This document shows positions 35,024-46,981 of a stretch of 64,000 nucleotides of DNA, piece by piece. The stretch spans positions 306,989,061 through 307,053,060 of the forward strand of contig OY856186.1 of NCBI GenBank assembly GCA_963693315.1. Direction: 5' to 3'. Source of the stretch: Diogma glabrata (taxonomy: Eukaryota; Arthropoda; Insecta; Diptera; Cylindrotomidae). The notes beneath the pieces are model-generated. The model was not told where the DNA came from and ran no database searches. It was given only the letters and a program-made list of their open reading frames with translations. A program made the position numbers and the translations under genes. Numbering within the stretch: the stretch's first letter is position 1; every line of letters begins with the position of its first letter.

Positions 35024-37771
35024 TTAACTACTATTTTCAAATAGAGTTTTCATTTTAAATTCAATTTTTTTCTTAAAACTACTTCTACTAGTTTCATTAT
35101 TATAAAAAACATTGTACTTATTGAAAATTCTTATACATTTATCAACTGTGTCATTAAAAGAAAAGTCGTTAGAATGATTTGCTTCTGTTAAGACTCTGGC
35201 ATTTCTCAGTGAATAGTTCACTTGTCTAACTAAAAGTCTATTCGTCAAAGATTCTATTTTAATATTTTTCCGAACTAAATCAAATCCTAGTAATGCTAGC
35301 GCAAGTTCTCTTCTATTTTCTAAAGTGGTCATATTAATCAATAACAACCTATTCTTATATTTAGGTAATTTATATCCTGAAAATCCTATAGGTCTGAGAG
35401 CAAATAACAAAAATAGTTTTTGAAGACTTTCTATACGATTAATGTCTTCTTGTCTATAAGGAGACCAAACAACACTAGCATATTCCAAAGTCGATTGCAC
35501 TAAGGCCACGTACAGTGTCTTTGTTAAATATGGATCATTAAATTCCCTAGCTCGTCTTTTAATAAAACCCAAAACCGAATAGCTACTACTTATCACTTTA
35601 TCAATAAGACTTTTGAAATTTAATTTGCTGTCGAAAATAACGCCCAAGTCTCTAGTTTGACAGTCTCTTTTGAGAATTTTCCCTTCTATCTCGTAATCGT
35701 ATTTGAAATAGTCACTTTTTTTATTGAAAGAAATGACTGAACGTTCGCCAACATTTAATTTCATGCCATTCAATTTGCACCAGTCTGTTACTTTGTTAAT
35801 ATTATCTTGAAGATGTTTTGCATCTTCTACGTTGTTAATGGCTTGAAACATTTTTAAATCGTCTGCAAATAATAAGTATTGTATGTCATTGAATAGTTCT
35901 GGTAGGTCGTTGATAAATACTAGAAAAAGTAAAGGCCCTAAGACACTACCTTGAGGAACGCCTAGGAAAAGTTAAGGATTTTTTGTTTTTAAATTTTACT
36001 GTTTGTTTTCTGTCTTTCAAATATGAAGTTATTAATTGCAATAAAGGACCTCTTATTCCATACTTTTTAAGTTTAAGAATCAGTATACCATGATCAACTA
36101 CGTCAAACGCGCTTGAAAAGTCTGTATATACAGCATCGACTTGTTTTTTGTCATTCAGGTTCGATCTTATAAAAGCTGAGTATTCTATTAAATTTGTTAC
36201 TGTTGATCTACCAGTACCGAAGCCATGTTGTCTAACGTTAATTAATGGTCTAACAACTGGATTTAATTTCTTAAATACAATTTTTTCAAATATTTTACTA
36301 ATCGTTGATAAAATTGTAATTCCTCTATAATTCCTTACGTCGCTCCTATCACCCGATTTAAAAATAGGTGTTATAATACCGTTTTTCCAATGACTTGGAA
36401 AAACGCCTTCGTTAAAAGATTTTTGAAATATTTGAAGTAATTGTTTAGATATAGTGTGTTCTGTCTGCTTTAGAAAGCTTGCGTATCGCTTAAACTCTTG
36501 TCTGCCAAATGCATATTTGTAGGATAGCCTTTACTATTTTTATTGTCGTTTATATACTTCCAAAAGAGTTTCGGTTCAGAAATAATTTTACACGATATGC
36601 TCCCTTTATATCTTTTTAAAGCATCAGCTTCGTCTAATTTAAATCGTTCACTCAAATGTAAAAATTCATTAAGATCAGAGGGATCATTTGTTTTTTTATA
36701 TTTCTTATATGCTCTATTTCTTTTATTTCTTAACATTCTAAGCGGTTTGTCGATATGTTTCGAGCAAGTCAAAGCTGTTGAAATCTTTCTTGGTACATGT
36801 TTATCTATAATGGTAAACAGTCCGTTGTAGAAATTGTCTACCATCTCTTGTAAGCTACAATCGTTTAATGTGAAATTGCTTAATTCGTCGTTAATCTTCG
36901 CATAGTCTGCATTTTCAAAGTCGTACTTGATTATCTTATTACAATCAGATATTTTGTAATAATCGTCCTGCATAAAATATGCGAAATCCAATATCCGATG
37001 ATAAATACTAGTTTTCCTAGTAATAGTTAGTTCAGCTTCTTGTAGTTGAAAATTACATGTCATATTTGTGAACACAACATCCAATAGGCTACCACAAGCA
37101 TTAGTAAATTTAGAAATTTGATGTAGTCCTAGTGATAATACATTTTCTATAAATTCAGAGTATTTAACGTCAATATTAGTAGGATCCATAAAATCAGAAT
37201 TATATTCGCTCGGTACCCATTTAACATTTGTCAAGTTTGCATCACCCATAATAATTATGTCATCATTTGGAGATAACGTTAAATAAATTTCCCTAATAAT
37301 ATTTGATAAGTCTATGTAGTCATTAATCGAAGCATTTGGTGGTATATAAAAGCAAACAAGTATAATCTTGCGTGCTTTAACATCAATTTCACAGGCATTT
37401 ATATCAAAAAGAGAATTGACATTTAAAACGTTAAGTTTTCTTGCTTTCATAGTGTGTTTTAAGCATATGAACACCCCGCCACCCACTTTATCGACACCCC
37501 CCTGATTTTCTCTGTCCTTTCTAAAAATTGTCCAGTCGTTTGGAAGAAATTCGGGATTTAAATGTTGATTTTGTAGCCAGCTTTCGGTTATAAAAACTAC
37601 ATCATAAATGGAGTTTTCAATATCATTTTTAAATTCTTTTAACGAAGTTCTCAGTCCGCCAATATTCTGATAATATAAATTAAAATTTGTATTTAAAGCT
37701 AGTTTATCTAAAATATCTACCTTAATTAAATTACTGTCGTTTCTATAGTTGATTTTATTAGTTCCTTGCAT
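35024..37771 (-). pseudogene. ORF2: AP endonuclease and reverse transcriptase, broken
   Basis: 37771-36470 encodes the endonuclease (NLYYQNIGGLRTSLKEF, FITESWLQ, IIIMGDANL) and a linker. At about 36470 the frame stops and sequence between linker and RT appears deleted. RT follows in another frame (HWKNGIITPIFKSGD, VYTDFSSAFDVVDH with the first catalytic Asp, RQHGFGTGRST). After a frameshift near 35966 come GVPQGSVLGPLLF, the FADD box, and the RT thumb and C-terminal region down to 35024. The catalytic boxes remain, but at least two breaks make it dead. Its ATG overlaps the ORF1 stop codon (TAATG). Confidence 0.87.
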
Positions 37772-39421
37772 TAACAGCGTGTCTTCTGTGATTGAAAAAA
37801 CTGATGACTAGCTTCCCAATTTCTTTGCAGCTGTTGAATTCGCTGGCTTTGCAGATGCTCACCATACGCTTTGAGATCACTATTTATATCAGATATTGAA
37901 CAGTTTTTGTGAAATTCACAGTATACATTTAATAGCTCCTTGAAAGTTGATGGTAGTCCTTCCGATTGTAGAAGTATTTGACATCGTAGAGCAGTCATTC
38001 CATTACCTACAACCACTGTTGCTGGTTTGTTGTGCAAATACGCAAGATATAATCTTGCTACGTCATATAGTTCTCTTGAGTTAAACCTTGCAACTGCATA
38101 TTTCCGTGAATTCAAGTCGTTCACCGATAATTCTGTACAATATGCCGCTGGTGTCCTTTGTATGTCGATGAACGATTGAACAATTGGTTTACTGACATTA
38201 TTGTTGATGAAACTTTTATTGCTGTTGTTATTACTAAGTAGAACAGCTGGTTTGTTAGTAATATTACTATTGTTTTGTGATCCATGCTGGACTATCCCCC
38301 GCTTACAAATTCTATTTTTTGCTCTGCCGGAAGATTGTCGTACATCGCCTTATGATTTCTAATGCCTCGTAATGTTGCTTTATTTGATATTGAAGCTACT
38401 GGTTTTGGAGTGATTTTGCTTCTCTTAATATTTAATCTGTTAACATCATCTCTTTTGAACCCAAGATCGGTCTGAAAAGTTACATTTTTTTTGTGAGCAT
38501 TTTGAAAATCCTTTGAAAATTTACCGATTGGAATAGTATTGCTATTGATTTTTTTTGCATTAAGTGATTTGTTTGATTCACTTCTGTCAATATTACCCTT
38601 CTTATTTATGGTCACGGGCTTACCAATTTTCCTATTCCATGAGTTTTTCCATACCACTTTGCCTGATTTGAATAATCTATATTCACCTTTAGAAGTAGTA
38701 TTCATTGAACTTTCATTTATATTGTCAGCTACCTCTGTTTCGATATCTTCTAATATCTGAAAACTGTTTTTAACAGGAATATTCGGTATGACTGCATAGG
38801 TGACATCATTAGTCTGTTGTTCCATGTCCCTCATTTTTGTTTTGTTTTAGCTCTGTCGTTTATTTTATTGGTGTTTTTATTCACATTATCAACACTTTCG
38901 AAAATTTTATCTATTGTAATTTCGTTCGTCTTTCCAAAACCAGAGCAGAAGGCTGGCCTAGAAGTTATTTCTTGGATGATTACTTCTTAGATGTTGTTAA
39001 ACAGATCTTTCTGAATGCTACTTCTTAGTTCTTTGACAATGTCGTTTTTCATATTTGTTAGTTGTTTGGCTATCAAGTTTTCTGATTTACTAATAGCTTC
39101 ACTGATATCTATCAAATTATTAGAAAATTCATCAAACTTAATTTTTGTTGATTTAATGTACTGTCTGATCACTGCAAGCTCGTCAGCTACTTGTTTTTGA
39201 ATAGATGTACTGAAATTTGTAATGTCTGTACATGCTTCTATGCAATTTTCACATATAAAGTGATTGTCCAGTATTGTTTTGGTAGTTGGACTGTTATGTA
39301 CATTTCTGGATATTCCAATACAAAAACTATGGTAATATTTTCTGCATATTCCATTGCATTTAATTTTTAGTGAAGCTACATCATTGTTTGTGCAATTCTC
39401 GATATCACATTGATGACTCAT
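37771..39421 (-). pseudogene. ORF1: PHD-type zinc finger protein, frameshifted
   Basis: Three open pieces in different frames: 39421-38987 with a PHD-like cluster (CDIENCTNN, CNGICRKYYHSFC, CENCIEAC) and a coiled coil; 38834-38292, basic and Ser/Asn-rich; and 38124-37773, whose end overlaps ORF2. PHD fingers occur in ORF1 of several CR1/L2-like LINEs. The product would bind element RNA. The pieces are taken as one decayed ORF1 by position. Confidence 0.7.
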
Positions 39422-39499
39422 ATCTATAGCGGTTTTTTGTCACAAATAATAAACAATTTTATATAGTTGAAATACTGCAGAATTGTTACGAAACACCAA

Positions 39500-39755
39500 T
39501 TTTTACTGTATCAACAAAAAATTTTTAATCCAAAAACTGAATTCTATAAATTTAATAAATTTTTATAATCAAAAACTAAACCAATGTTACACTATACGAA
39601 ATTATTTGACTATATTGTTAAATTTTTACGGAATCAACAAAAAAATTTAAAATCAAAATCTGAATTCTATAAATTATACACGGCTTTTAATAAATTTTTA
39701 TAAACAAAAACTAAACCAATTTGACACTAAGAAACTATTTGACTATATTGTTAAA
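39500..39755. repeat. Tandem duplication in the LINE 5' UTR
   Basis: Two units of about 123 and 132 bp (starts 39500 and 39623) sharing ATCAACAAAAAA, CTGAATTCTATAAATT, AAAAACTAAACCAAT and TTTGACTATATTGTTAAA. Located upstream of ORF1, where some LINEs carry promoter monomers. Confidence 0.8.
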
Positions 39756-39900
39756 ATATTATTAATTAAAATTGTTATTGTTAATTATTAGTATAAAAAA
39801 ATTTTTGAATAAATAAATTTTGATCCGCACTCAACGAAAGTAATTACTGAATGGTTGAAATGGTTACATCGGTTGAAATCTTAACCATGAAATGTGAGTG

Positions 39901-40560
39901 ACGATTGAGTGACAATACTTGGTCATTTCTTGGCGCTAAAATAGATCTTTCACACAACCATACATCCTCTTTTGTGGTAATATTGTGGATGTCGTCAAAA
40001 ATATCAGATATTAAAGCTTCAGTATTCGTAACAATTTGGCATAGAGTAGCTGAAATTTCAATGTCATGATCAGTATTAATCTCTGCATATTTTCCTTCAC
40101 CAATATCTAAGAAAACTTCATACCGAGAATTCCATACCTCCGCTTTGCGCTCTCATGTTTTGTTTTAAATGGAGTGTTTTAAAATGTCTCCATAGTACTA
40201 AGCGTTTCAGATATGCATTGACCTCATCTGCTCTTGTACCTTTAACGACAACTGGCAACGTTTGCCTGAAATCACCTGCAAATAAAAATGTTACTCCACC
40301 AAATACTTGATTATTATTTCTTAAATCCTGCATTGTTCTATTTACAGCTTCAATCGATACTTTGTTTGCCATAGTACACTCATCCCACACTTCGAAAACA
40401 CAATCATGTAAGACTTTAGCTCTGTGGCTATTCTTTGATATACCACAGACTGGATTTTCCATACGATCAGCTTCAATTGGGATTTTGAATAGAATGAGCT
40501 GTTTTTCCTCCGGGAATTAGAGTGGCAGCTATCCCTGCATTACTAAATACATAAACACAC
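39901..40560 (-). pseudogene. Helitron Pif1-like helicase, N-terminal part
   Basis: Minus strand: SNAGIAATLIPGGKTAHS (about 40540-40490), a frameshift, then the Walker B-like FEVWDECTMANK and LFAGDFRQTLPVV (40462-40118), another break at 40118, then FLDIGEGKYAEI and SILAPRNDQVLSLN ending at the LINE insertion. The Walker A part upstream is missing. Confidence 0.82.
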
Positions 40561-40931
40561 ATTCTAATTCTTCTCTAAATAAAAAATCTTCATAAACAAC
40601 AAATGAGAAAATCTTGCAAGTTAGGTTTTAAAACATATACAACAAAATAAAAAATGTGTCTCTATATAATAAAAACATACCCATATATAATTAGAACACT
40701 TATAATTAAACAACATTTAGGCAAACTCGTTGCTATGAATTATACTCATATATGTAAATTTGTACATATATAACAATCTAACCAATACGCAATGCATTTA
40801 TTATTGCCTATGCAATAATTTCGTAAACCTAAAAACTAAAGAAAATTTTTTTATTTAAATTAAACCAAAATGTTTAATTTCTACAATGATTATTGTTTAT
40901 ACAATAATTTCCAAATTTCTAACTGATTGTC
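40561..40931. other. AT-rich stretch without recognised gene
   Basis: Between the helicase remnant and the Harbinger element; no Rep domain or other Helitron coding recognised. Confidence 0.4.
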
Positions 40932-40934
40932 TAT

Positions 40935-40962
40935 GGGTGCGTTCCACTAAGCACTCAAAACG
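40935..40962 (+). repeat. Left terminal inverted repeat of Harbinger
   Basis: Matches the right end with mismatches at the fifth base and around positions 19-25. A TTCCACT motif recurs just inside (40990-41000, and inverted at 41024-41035). Confidence 0.85.
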
Positions 40963-41221
40963 ATCACGCCCACGACCGCTGTTTTTAATATTCCACTTGC
41001 TTCTGAGGGTTGTAATTGCAAACGCAAGTGGAATTTATAATGTGATCGTTTGGGTGTTGATGTCAAAATTACAAATGGCGAATTTGACATTTAAATAATA
41101 AAAAATTGCACAAATCTAATGAGTAAAATTTTTTCATTGTGCGTGTACGTGTTTTTTGCTTCATTTATATTTAAAAAAAAACAATTTTATATTTCATTTA
41201 GTATATTTAAATACGATCAAA

Positions 41222-43567
41222 ATGTCTTTTACGGCGGCAGTAGAATATATGATGATGCGTCGCAATAATGTATCAGAAAATATTTCATCTTCAGATGAAG
41301 AGTGGAATACAATTTCCCTTAACTATTATCGTGAAAAGCGAAAACTAAGGCCTCGTATAACTAATTATGCGAACGTCATTAATCTTTATTCAGATGAAGA
41401 ATTCAAAAGTCATTTCAGGTAAATAATTTTCTGTCATAGATATTAAAAATTTTTACAAAACCGCATTGTTTTTTAGACTTTCAAGGAATACATTCAGTTA
41501 TTTACATGAACTAATACAACCAGATTTAGTTCGGCGTGTCCCAGGATGTCCAACAATTCCTTCCCGCCTTCAATTGATGGTAGCTCTTTGGAAAATGGCT
41601 ACGACGGATTCTTATAGGTAAAATGTTTATAAAACTACATACTATAATTCAGAAGTATGAAACTAAACTGTATATATTTTTAATTCTTATTATAGGTCAG
41701 TTTGTGATAGATTTAACGTAGGACGAGCTACTGCAGTAAGAGCTGTACGTAGAGTTTGTCATGCTCTATTTATAAGAGCCTCAAGATTTATACAATGGCC
41801 TACGGGAGATCGTGCCATGGAAGTTATGCATGGGTTTGAAAGAGGAAGTGGTTTTCCTAAAACAATAGGAGCTATTGATGGTACCCACATTCGTATAAAT
41901 GCACCAAAACAAAATGCGGTAGATTATATAAATCGGAAAGGATTCCATTCGATTCAGTTACAGGTATTTAAAAATTATTATTTTTAAGTTGTTGTTGTTG
42001 TAGCGACGGTGTGGTGCTACTCCTCCGGCTCCATGTCCAGATTCAGGAACTCTGCTGGGCGGTACCATAAATCCTTATACGTCAATTTGGTTGGTTTTCC
42101 TGGACAATTAAATAGGTGTTCTGCATCATGTGGCGTGCCCTCACATATGGGACACTTGTCAACAATTTCTTGGTCAATTCTGCTCATGCAGTTCAGTCAA
42201 TTCTACTCATGCGATTGGCATTAATGACATGCTGGCAAGTGAGACATCTGGAGAAGAGTATGAGTTACTTGTTACTCTTGTTGGTTGTGGTTCATTGAGT
42301 ACTCCAAAGTTGGAGCCGTCAATTTCATCAGCAATGTTTTCACCTCTGGAATCAGTGTTCAAGTCTGAGTGCTATAGATCGTGGTGAGCATTCATGTCAC
42401 ATTTCGCCGAAATTTTTGTGATGGTCCTTGGTCGGAACTGGGTTCCGAGTACTTCTGGGGCGTAGACCCGTCCATCTTGAGAAGCTGGACTTTTCGGTGG
42501 ACAGTATTATTCTTTTTTGGTTTTAAACCACTCGTTTAGGCTGTTAAGGTAGGTGTTCAGAGCATTAGTGAGTTGTTCCAGGTTGTTCCCTGTTGCAAGC
42601 ACCGTGCAGTCGTCTGCATATGACGTGATGGTTATTCTTTCTGGTGGTGTAGGTAAGCTGCTTAGGTAGAGATTGAATAGGGAAGGTGAGAGAACTCCAC
42701 CTTGTGGAACTCCTTGTTTGAGCACTCTCATATTAGATTTGGAGTTACGGAACTCAACGTTTGTTTGTCGGCCTGTTAGGTAGTTGCACATCCAGCGCTT
42801 TATTAGACCTGGCAGATTAGTGTTAATTATATCATCTAATAGTTGGAGTTAGTTAAATATATCAAATAATACGACAGAGTTGCACCTTTTGTCAAAATTG
42901 TTGCGATGGTCCTTGGTCGGAACTGTGTTCCGAGTAGTTCTGGAGCGTTGACCCGTCCATTTTGAGAAGCATTATTTTTAAGTAACTAGTAATAATATTT
43001 TTAAGTAACTATTAATTGTTGTAAATAATAAATACTGATTTACATACATTTTCTATTTTCTTGCAGCTCGTATGTGACTACAAGGGTCTAATAACCCATT
43101 GTTATGCCGGACATCCTGGGTCCGTTTTTCGTTTGTCAGAAGTTGCAGATTACTTAAACGACGATGATGCATTCCCTGAAAACAGTCATATTCTAGGCGA
43201 TTCTGCATATGACATCATACATCAGCATTTACTTACTCCTTATCGAGATAATGGACATTTAACTGGAAAACAAAATAAATATAATTATCTACAATCAGCT
43301 GCTCGAGTGACTGTTGAAAGATGCATCGGTCTATTAAAAGAACGAATGAGGAGTTTATTACATTGTCTACCAATGAGAAGGGTAGATTTAATGGCAGAGT
43401 ACATTGTTGCATGCTGTGTAATTCATAATATATGTATATTAAGAGAAGATGAAATAATTGTTATCACTATACCAGAACCTAATCCAGAAAATAATGGAAT
43501 CTATTCGCGTGAAGGAAGACGTGATGTAGGAGTTCTTAAAAGAGATGCTATAATGAATTCCTTGTAA
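41222..43567 (+). CDS. Harbinger (HARBI1-like) DDE transposase, four exons, apparently intact
   Basis: Exons 41222-41418, 41477-41617, 41696-41963 and 43067-43567, all GT/AG with matching phases, give 368 residues, normal for the family. Catalytic triad: D174 (IGAIDGTH), D247 (ILGDSAY) and E286 (VERCIGLLKERM). A helix-turn-helix-like region (CDRFNVGRATAVRAV, residues 116-130) precedes the catalytic core, as in PIF/HARBI1 proteins, where the domain is DDE_Tnp_4. The start is the first ATG of exon 1 (MSFTAAVEYMM). Intron 3 (1103 bp) contains a whole LINE insertion yet keeps both splice sites. The transposase would act with the Myb-like partner encoded convergently at 44550-46809. No stop or frameshift is seen in the spliced frame. 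Confidence 0.88.
41989..42970 (-). mobile_element. 5'-truncated LINE inside a transposase intron
   Basis: Bracketed by a 12-bp duplication ATTATTTTTAAG (41977-41988 and 42971-42982). Minus strand: RT piece 42791-42507 (GVPQGGVLSPSLFNLYL, SYADDCTVLATG), then a decayed stretch, then a C-terminal CCHC-like motif (CEGTPHDAEHLFNC, about 42155-42100) and an AACAACAAC tail at 42000-41989. A 70-bp block is present twice, at 42415-42484 and at the 5' end 42901-42970. The tail and motif suggest the I/LOA/R1 group (tentative). Confidence 0.87.
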
Positions 43568-43590
43568 AGATAATACAAATAACTTAATAA

Positions 43591-44330
43591 TTTTTTTTTT
43601 TTTTTAAAATAAAATGTGTTGTGTAATAGGGTTTACAATATGTGTCACAACAACACATAAATACCTTTTAAGACCTAGGTCTAGACCTGGGTCCCACAAC
43701 AACTGGCGTTCTAAGGTGTTGATTAACGCTTTTTTTAAACCTCTGCGGGTTGAAGCCACCTGAGACTAAGGGTTCCGGCAAACTATTCCATTTGTATGCA
43801 GTTCGGACAAAGAAATCTTTCTGTGATCTGCCAGTATGGCAGCGCGGGATCTTTACCGTTTCACTGGTTGCGGTAGCCGATTGCCGAGTGGAAGTGGATA
43901 AGAATAAGTTTGAGGCATGACTCCGCTGATTTCATCTGAGCACTGTTGATGACGATATTTGTAAAAAAACAACGAGGTCAGCAACAGTGCGACGATGTTG
44001 TAGGGAATCAAGTTTTGATGTCAAAGCTCGATCACCCACAGTTCGTATAGCCCGCTTTTGAACAGAGTCCAAGAGGACCAAGATGGAAACAGAAGCAGCA
44101 CCTCAAACTTGACAACAGTACTTCATACAGGGACGAATATAGGACTTATAAACATGGAGCAATTGGTATGGAGTGAAACATTTTTTGCATCTATTTAGCA
44201 GGCCGAGTTTTTTAGACGCGCTTTTTGCCATCGCCATTACATGATCGTTCCAGAGTAGGTCATTTGAAACTGTGACACCCAATAAACGAATGTTTTTACA
44301 GTCACCTATTGGTTCACTTTAAGACAAAAA
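43591..44330 (-). mobile_element. LINE 3' fragment (RT C-terminal region)
   Basis: Poly-A on the minus strand (T run 43591-43605). Upstream are decayed coding pieces in order: RLLGVTVSND, KLGLLNRCKKCF, YIRPCMKYCCQV, LDSVQKRAIRTVGD, KLDSLQHRRTVADL and KWNSLPEPLV. This is the same family as the LINE at 57456-58725. It lies between the two Harbinger genes. Confidence 0.75.
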
Positions 44331-44549
44331 CGAAATTTCTGTATATTAATGAATTGTAATAAAAATTCTAAAAAAATTAAAAATTATCATATTTTATTTT
44401 GATATTTTTCTTGTTCGCTTCCTTGTATTTTATTAATAAAAATATTTAAAAATCTCACAAAAACTTTTTCTGAAATTTAATTTCATTGCTTTATTCTTCA
44501 ATTATTCAAAGGTATTTAGTATTTACATTTTAATTTATTTTATTTTAAA

Positions 44550-46809
44550 TTACTTATTGGCAATTTTTTCCAGGACATTTAAAAATTTGGCGTCCATTTC
44601 CATACGCTCTTGGTGTCGAATCATTTTATTCTTCTCATACTCGTCTCTTTGTTGAAGACGCTTCCCTAAGAGCGATGTTATTTGTGTTTCTTGTTTCTTA
44701 TTGGATTCTGGAATTAAAATAAATTTTTACATTACAAATGAAACTATCTAATGTAATCAACTTACTCATTGTGCATCCAGATTCCTCGATACTTCGATCA
44801 GATCCTTCTGTTCGAGTGAATAGCCCAGAAGAAGACGCTACTGCGACTGGTTCGCACCACGCCTTTTTTGCAAATATTTGATCCATTATCTAGCAAAAGT
44901 ATTAACATTACAATAATTTAAAAAAATATGTGTGTTAGAAATTTATTATTATTATTTGTTATACAAAATTGAACTATCTTATCATAATAAGAAATTTGTA
45001 CTCACTTCATAATACTGCCACGTCCTCCTATCATTTCCACTCTTATTATTGTGGTCTTTCACCGATTTATATGTTTTTTTCAAACTTCTTGGTTTGGAGG
45101 AACATTGTGGTCCCGTGACATGATATCCGTTACGGCATAATTCTTCAGGCATAACTCTTCCCACTGTTAAATTGTTTTTCTAACGATCTACGTTAAACGT
45201 TCCTAATAAAAACATTACACAAGGTGGACTCCACCTGTATAAAGAAACTGAAATACACACATGAATTATTTTATTTATTTATTAATATTATCTATTAATA
45301 TAATTTATTTATTACCTTCAGATTCTTGGATTTCATGATCTTCCAAATCAACCGTATCCTCGGCAGTATCAACAAAACTATTATCCAATGTACCTGCCTC
45401 CTTATCAAAAGCTTGTTGCATTAAAATTGAAGCAAATCCTGAGTCTATAAACAAATAAATTTGCGTTAAAGAAAGAAATTTTCAATGATAATTACGGTGA
45501 CCATCCGTCCTGTATTTTACAGGACTGTCCCGTTTTTTGCTATGCTGTCCTTTGAGATTTTTTTGCAAATACAGGACAGTACAATGTCCCTTATTTCTTA
45601 TTTTGATATGCAAATGTCCTCTTTTTTGCATAAACTTTACACGAATATGCATTTAAAATAATAATTTCTCTAAATTTCCCTAAAATTTGTCTTAATTTCC
45701 TGAGTATTACAATATCGAGCCAAATGTCAAAATCATAGTCCCACTTTTTGGCATTTTTCAACGTTTTAGGTCCGGCAGCAAAAACAAATGTTTGTCTGTC
45801 TGCCGACCAGCCATTACAACCGATAAACACTAGAAAGCTACTTAAGCGAGCAAAAAAATTGGGTACTTCTTTGAATAAAATAAAATAAAATAAAATTTAG
45901 TATTTGATTTTAATATTCTAGTCAAGAAGACGTTTGTTATCAGTCCCTGGGCCCACGCCGATTTCATGTGATGATTACCACAAATTTTATACTTCGTGTA
46001 GTCCTTGACGAGTCCGAAAACTTTTGTTCTGCCATTTTCCTCAAATCGTCCGATTTTTCGTTCGGCAAGCTCCGAAAAATGCCGATTGACCGCAATCTTG
46101 TAAATTTGCTACCACATTTTTTTTTAACTGTTGAGGTTGGAAATTTGCTTTAGAACACGAGGGTAATTTGTCTGCCATTGTCCGACAACTGACATTTTGG
46201 TATGTTTGGGCTGTCGAACTAGACAAAAGCAGACAAATTTTGTCGGACAAGATTACCCTCATGTTATAAAATAAATTTCCAATTCCCATAGTTAAAAACA
46301 AAATTACAAGAGCCCGGGCAATCGGCATTTTTCGGTGCTTGCGGAACGAAAAACCGGCGGAATCGAGAAAAATGGCAGAACAAAAGTTTTCGGACTCGTC
46401 AAGGACAGGCGCCTCACGAAAGTATAAAATATGTGGTAATCACCACATGAAATCGGCGTGGGCTTTTTTTAAACATTTTTTTAACACACTTTTATTTGAG
46501 GTAGGTAGCAGAGGGCCTTTATTTTTTTAGCATAATATTTTAGTTAATTAATGTCCTGTATTTTTCTTTCCAAAAAATGGTCACCGCAATGATAATGAAC
46601 ATTTTTTTATTTATAATAACATAACCTAATATTTTGTAAAATGAAGAAAAAGTTTTAAATGGCTATTGATTTAAACCTCAATTAATTTTACTAAGCTTGT
46701 TAAACATATATGTACCTTTGGTCGCACGCTCAGCATCTTCCCTGGACACATCCACTTCAATTAGAAGATCCCGTTCAGAATCATAAAGATTTAGACGTGT
46801 ATTCTCCAT
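44550..46809 (-). pseudogene. Harbinger Myb/SANT-like partner protein, five exons, one stop codon
   Basis: Exons 46809-46716, 45444-45316, 45247-45006, 44889-44766 and 44707-44550 join in consistent phase to 249 codons, ending TAA. Exon 1 starts MENTRLNLYDSERD. Exon 3 has the trihelix/Myb-like domain: RWSPPCVMFLLGTF, then an in-frame TAG at 45182-45180 (codon 97), then GYHVTGPQC…LKKTYKSVKDHNNKSG. Exon 5 is a charged coiled coil (GKRLQQRDEYEKNK). In this superfamily the Myb-like protein brings the transposase to DNA and the nucleus. The single stop makes this copy non-functional unless it is a sequencing error. Intron 1 holds the hAT-type MITE. Confidence 0.82.
45493..46588. mobile_element. 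hAT-type non-autonomous foldback element, copy 1
   Basis: 1096 bp with ends TACGGTGACCAT… and …ATGGTCACCGCA and an 8-bp target duplication ATGATAAT (45485-45492, 46589-46596), the hAT size. The interior 45951-46463 is a long imperfect inverted repeat (GCCCACGCCGATTTCATG and its complement at the ends). The short ORFs inside are by-products. No transposase. Confidence 0.87.
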
Positions 46810-46981
46810 CTTTTATTTAAAAAAATGGCGCTCAACTTATAAACACTCACTACAACACACCTTTGGACATGGGTCGTTGTGAGCTTGATGTGAGCGAAAA
46901 TGATGACGTCATTAGTGACGTTTTAACCGCGACCACAACGACCGTCGTCGTCAAGTGGAACGGATGGAGGGTCATTTTGAG

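Larger units (their letters stand above)
34926..39900 (-). mobile_element. Full-length but damaged non-LTR retrotransposon in the Helitron
   Basis: Flanked by identical ACGATT (34920-34925 and 39901-39906). The minus-strand 3' end is an A-rich tail (AATAAATAAAATAAAAAAAT); the 5' end starts CACTCACATTTCATGG. It contains a 5' UTR with a duplicated block, a PHD-finger ORF1 in pieces, and ORF2 with AP endonuclease and RT. By domain order it belongs to the Jockey/CR1 group; the clade is not decided. Target-primed insertion is supported by the duplication and tail. Confidence 0.88.
34248..40560 (-). mobile_element. Helitron remnant, interrupted by a LINE
   Basis: Minus-strand helicase coding lies at 40560-39901 and 34925-34405. 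The two pieces join cleanly if the 4975-bp LINE and one ACGATT are removed. The 3' end is GC-rich and closes with CTAG (34251-34248) followed by T, as for Helitrons, which insert between A and T. The 5' end and the Rep domain were not found, so the element is truncated or internally deleted. Confidence 0.75.
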
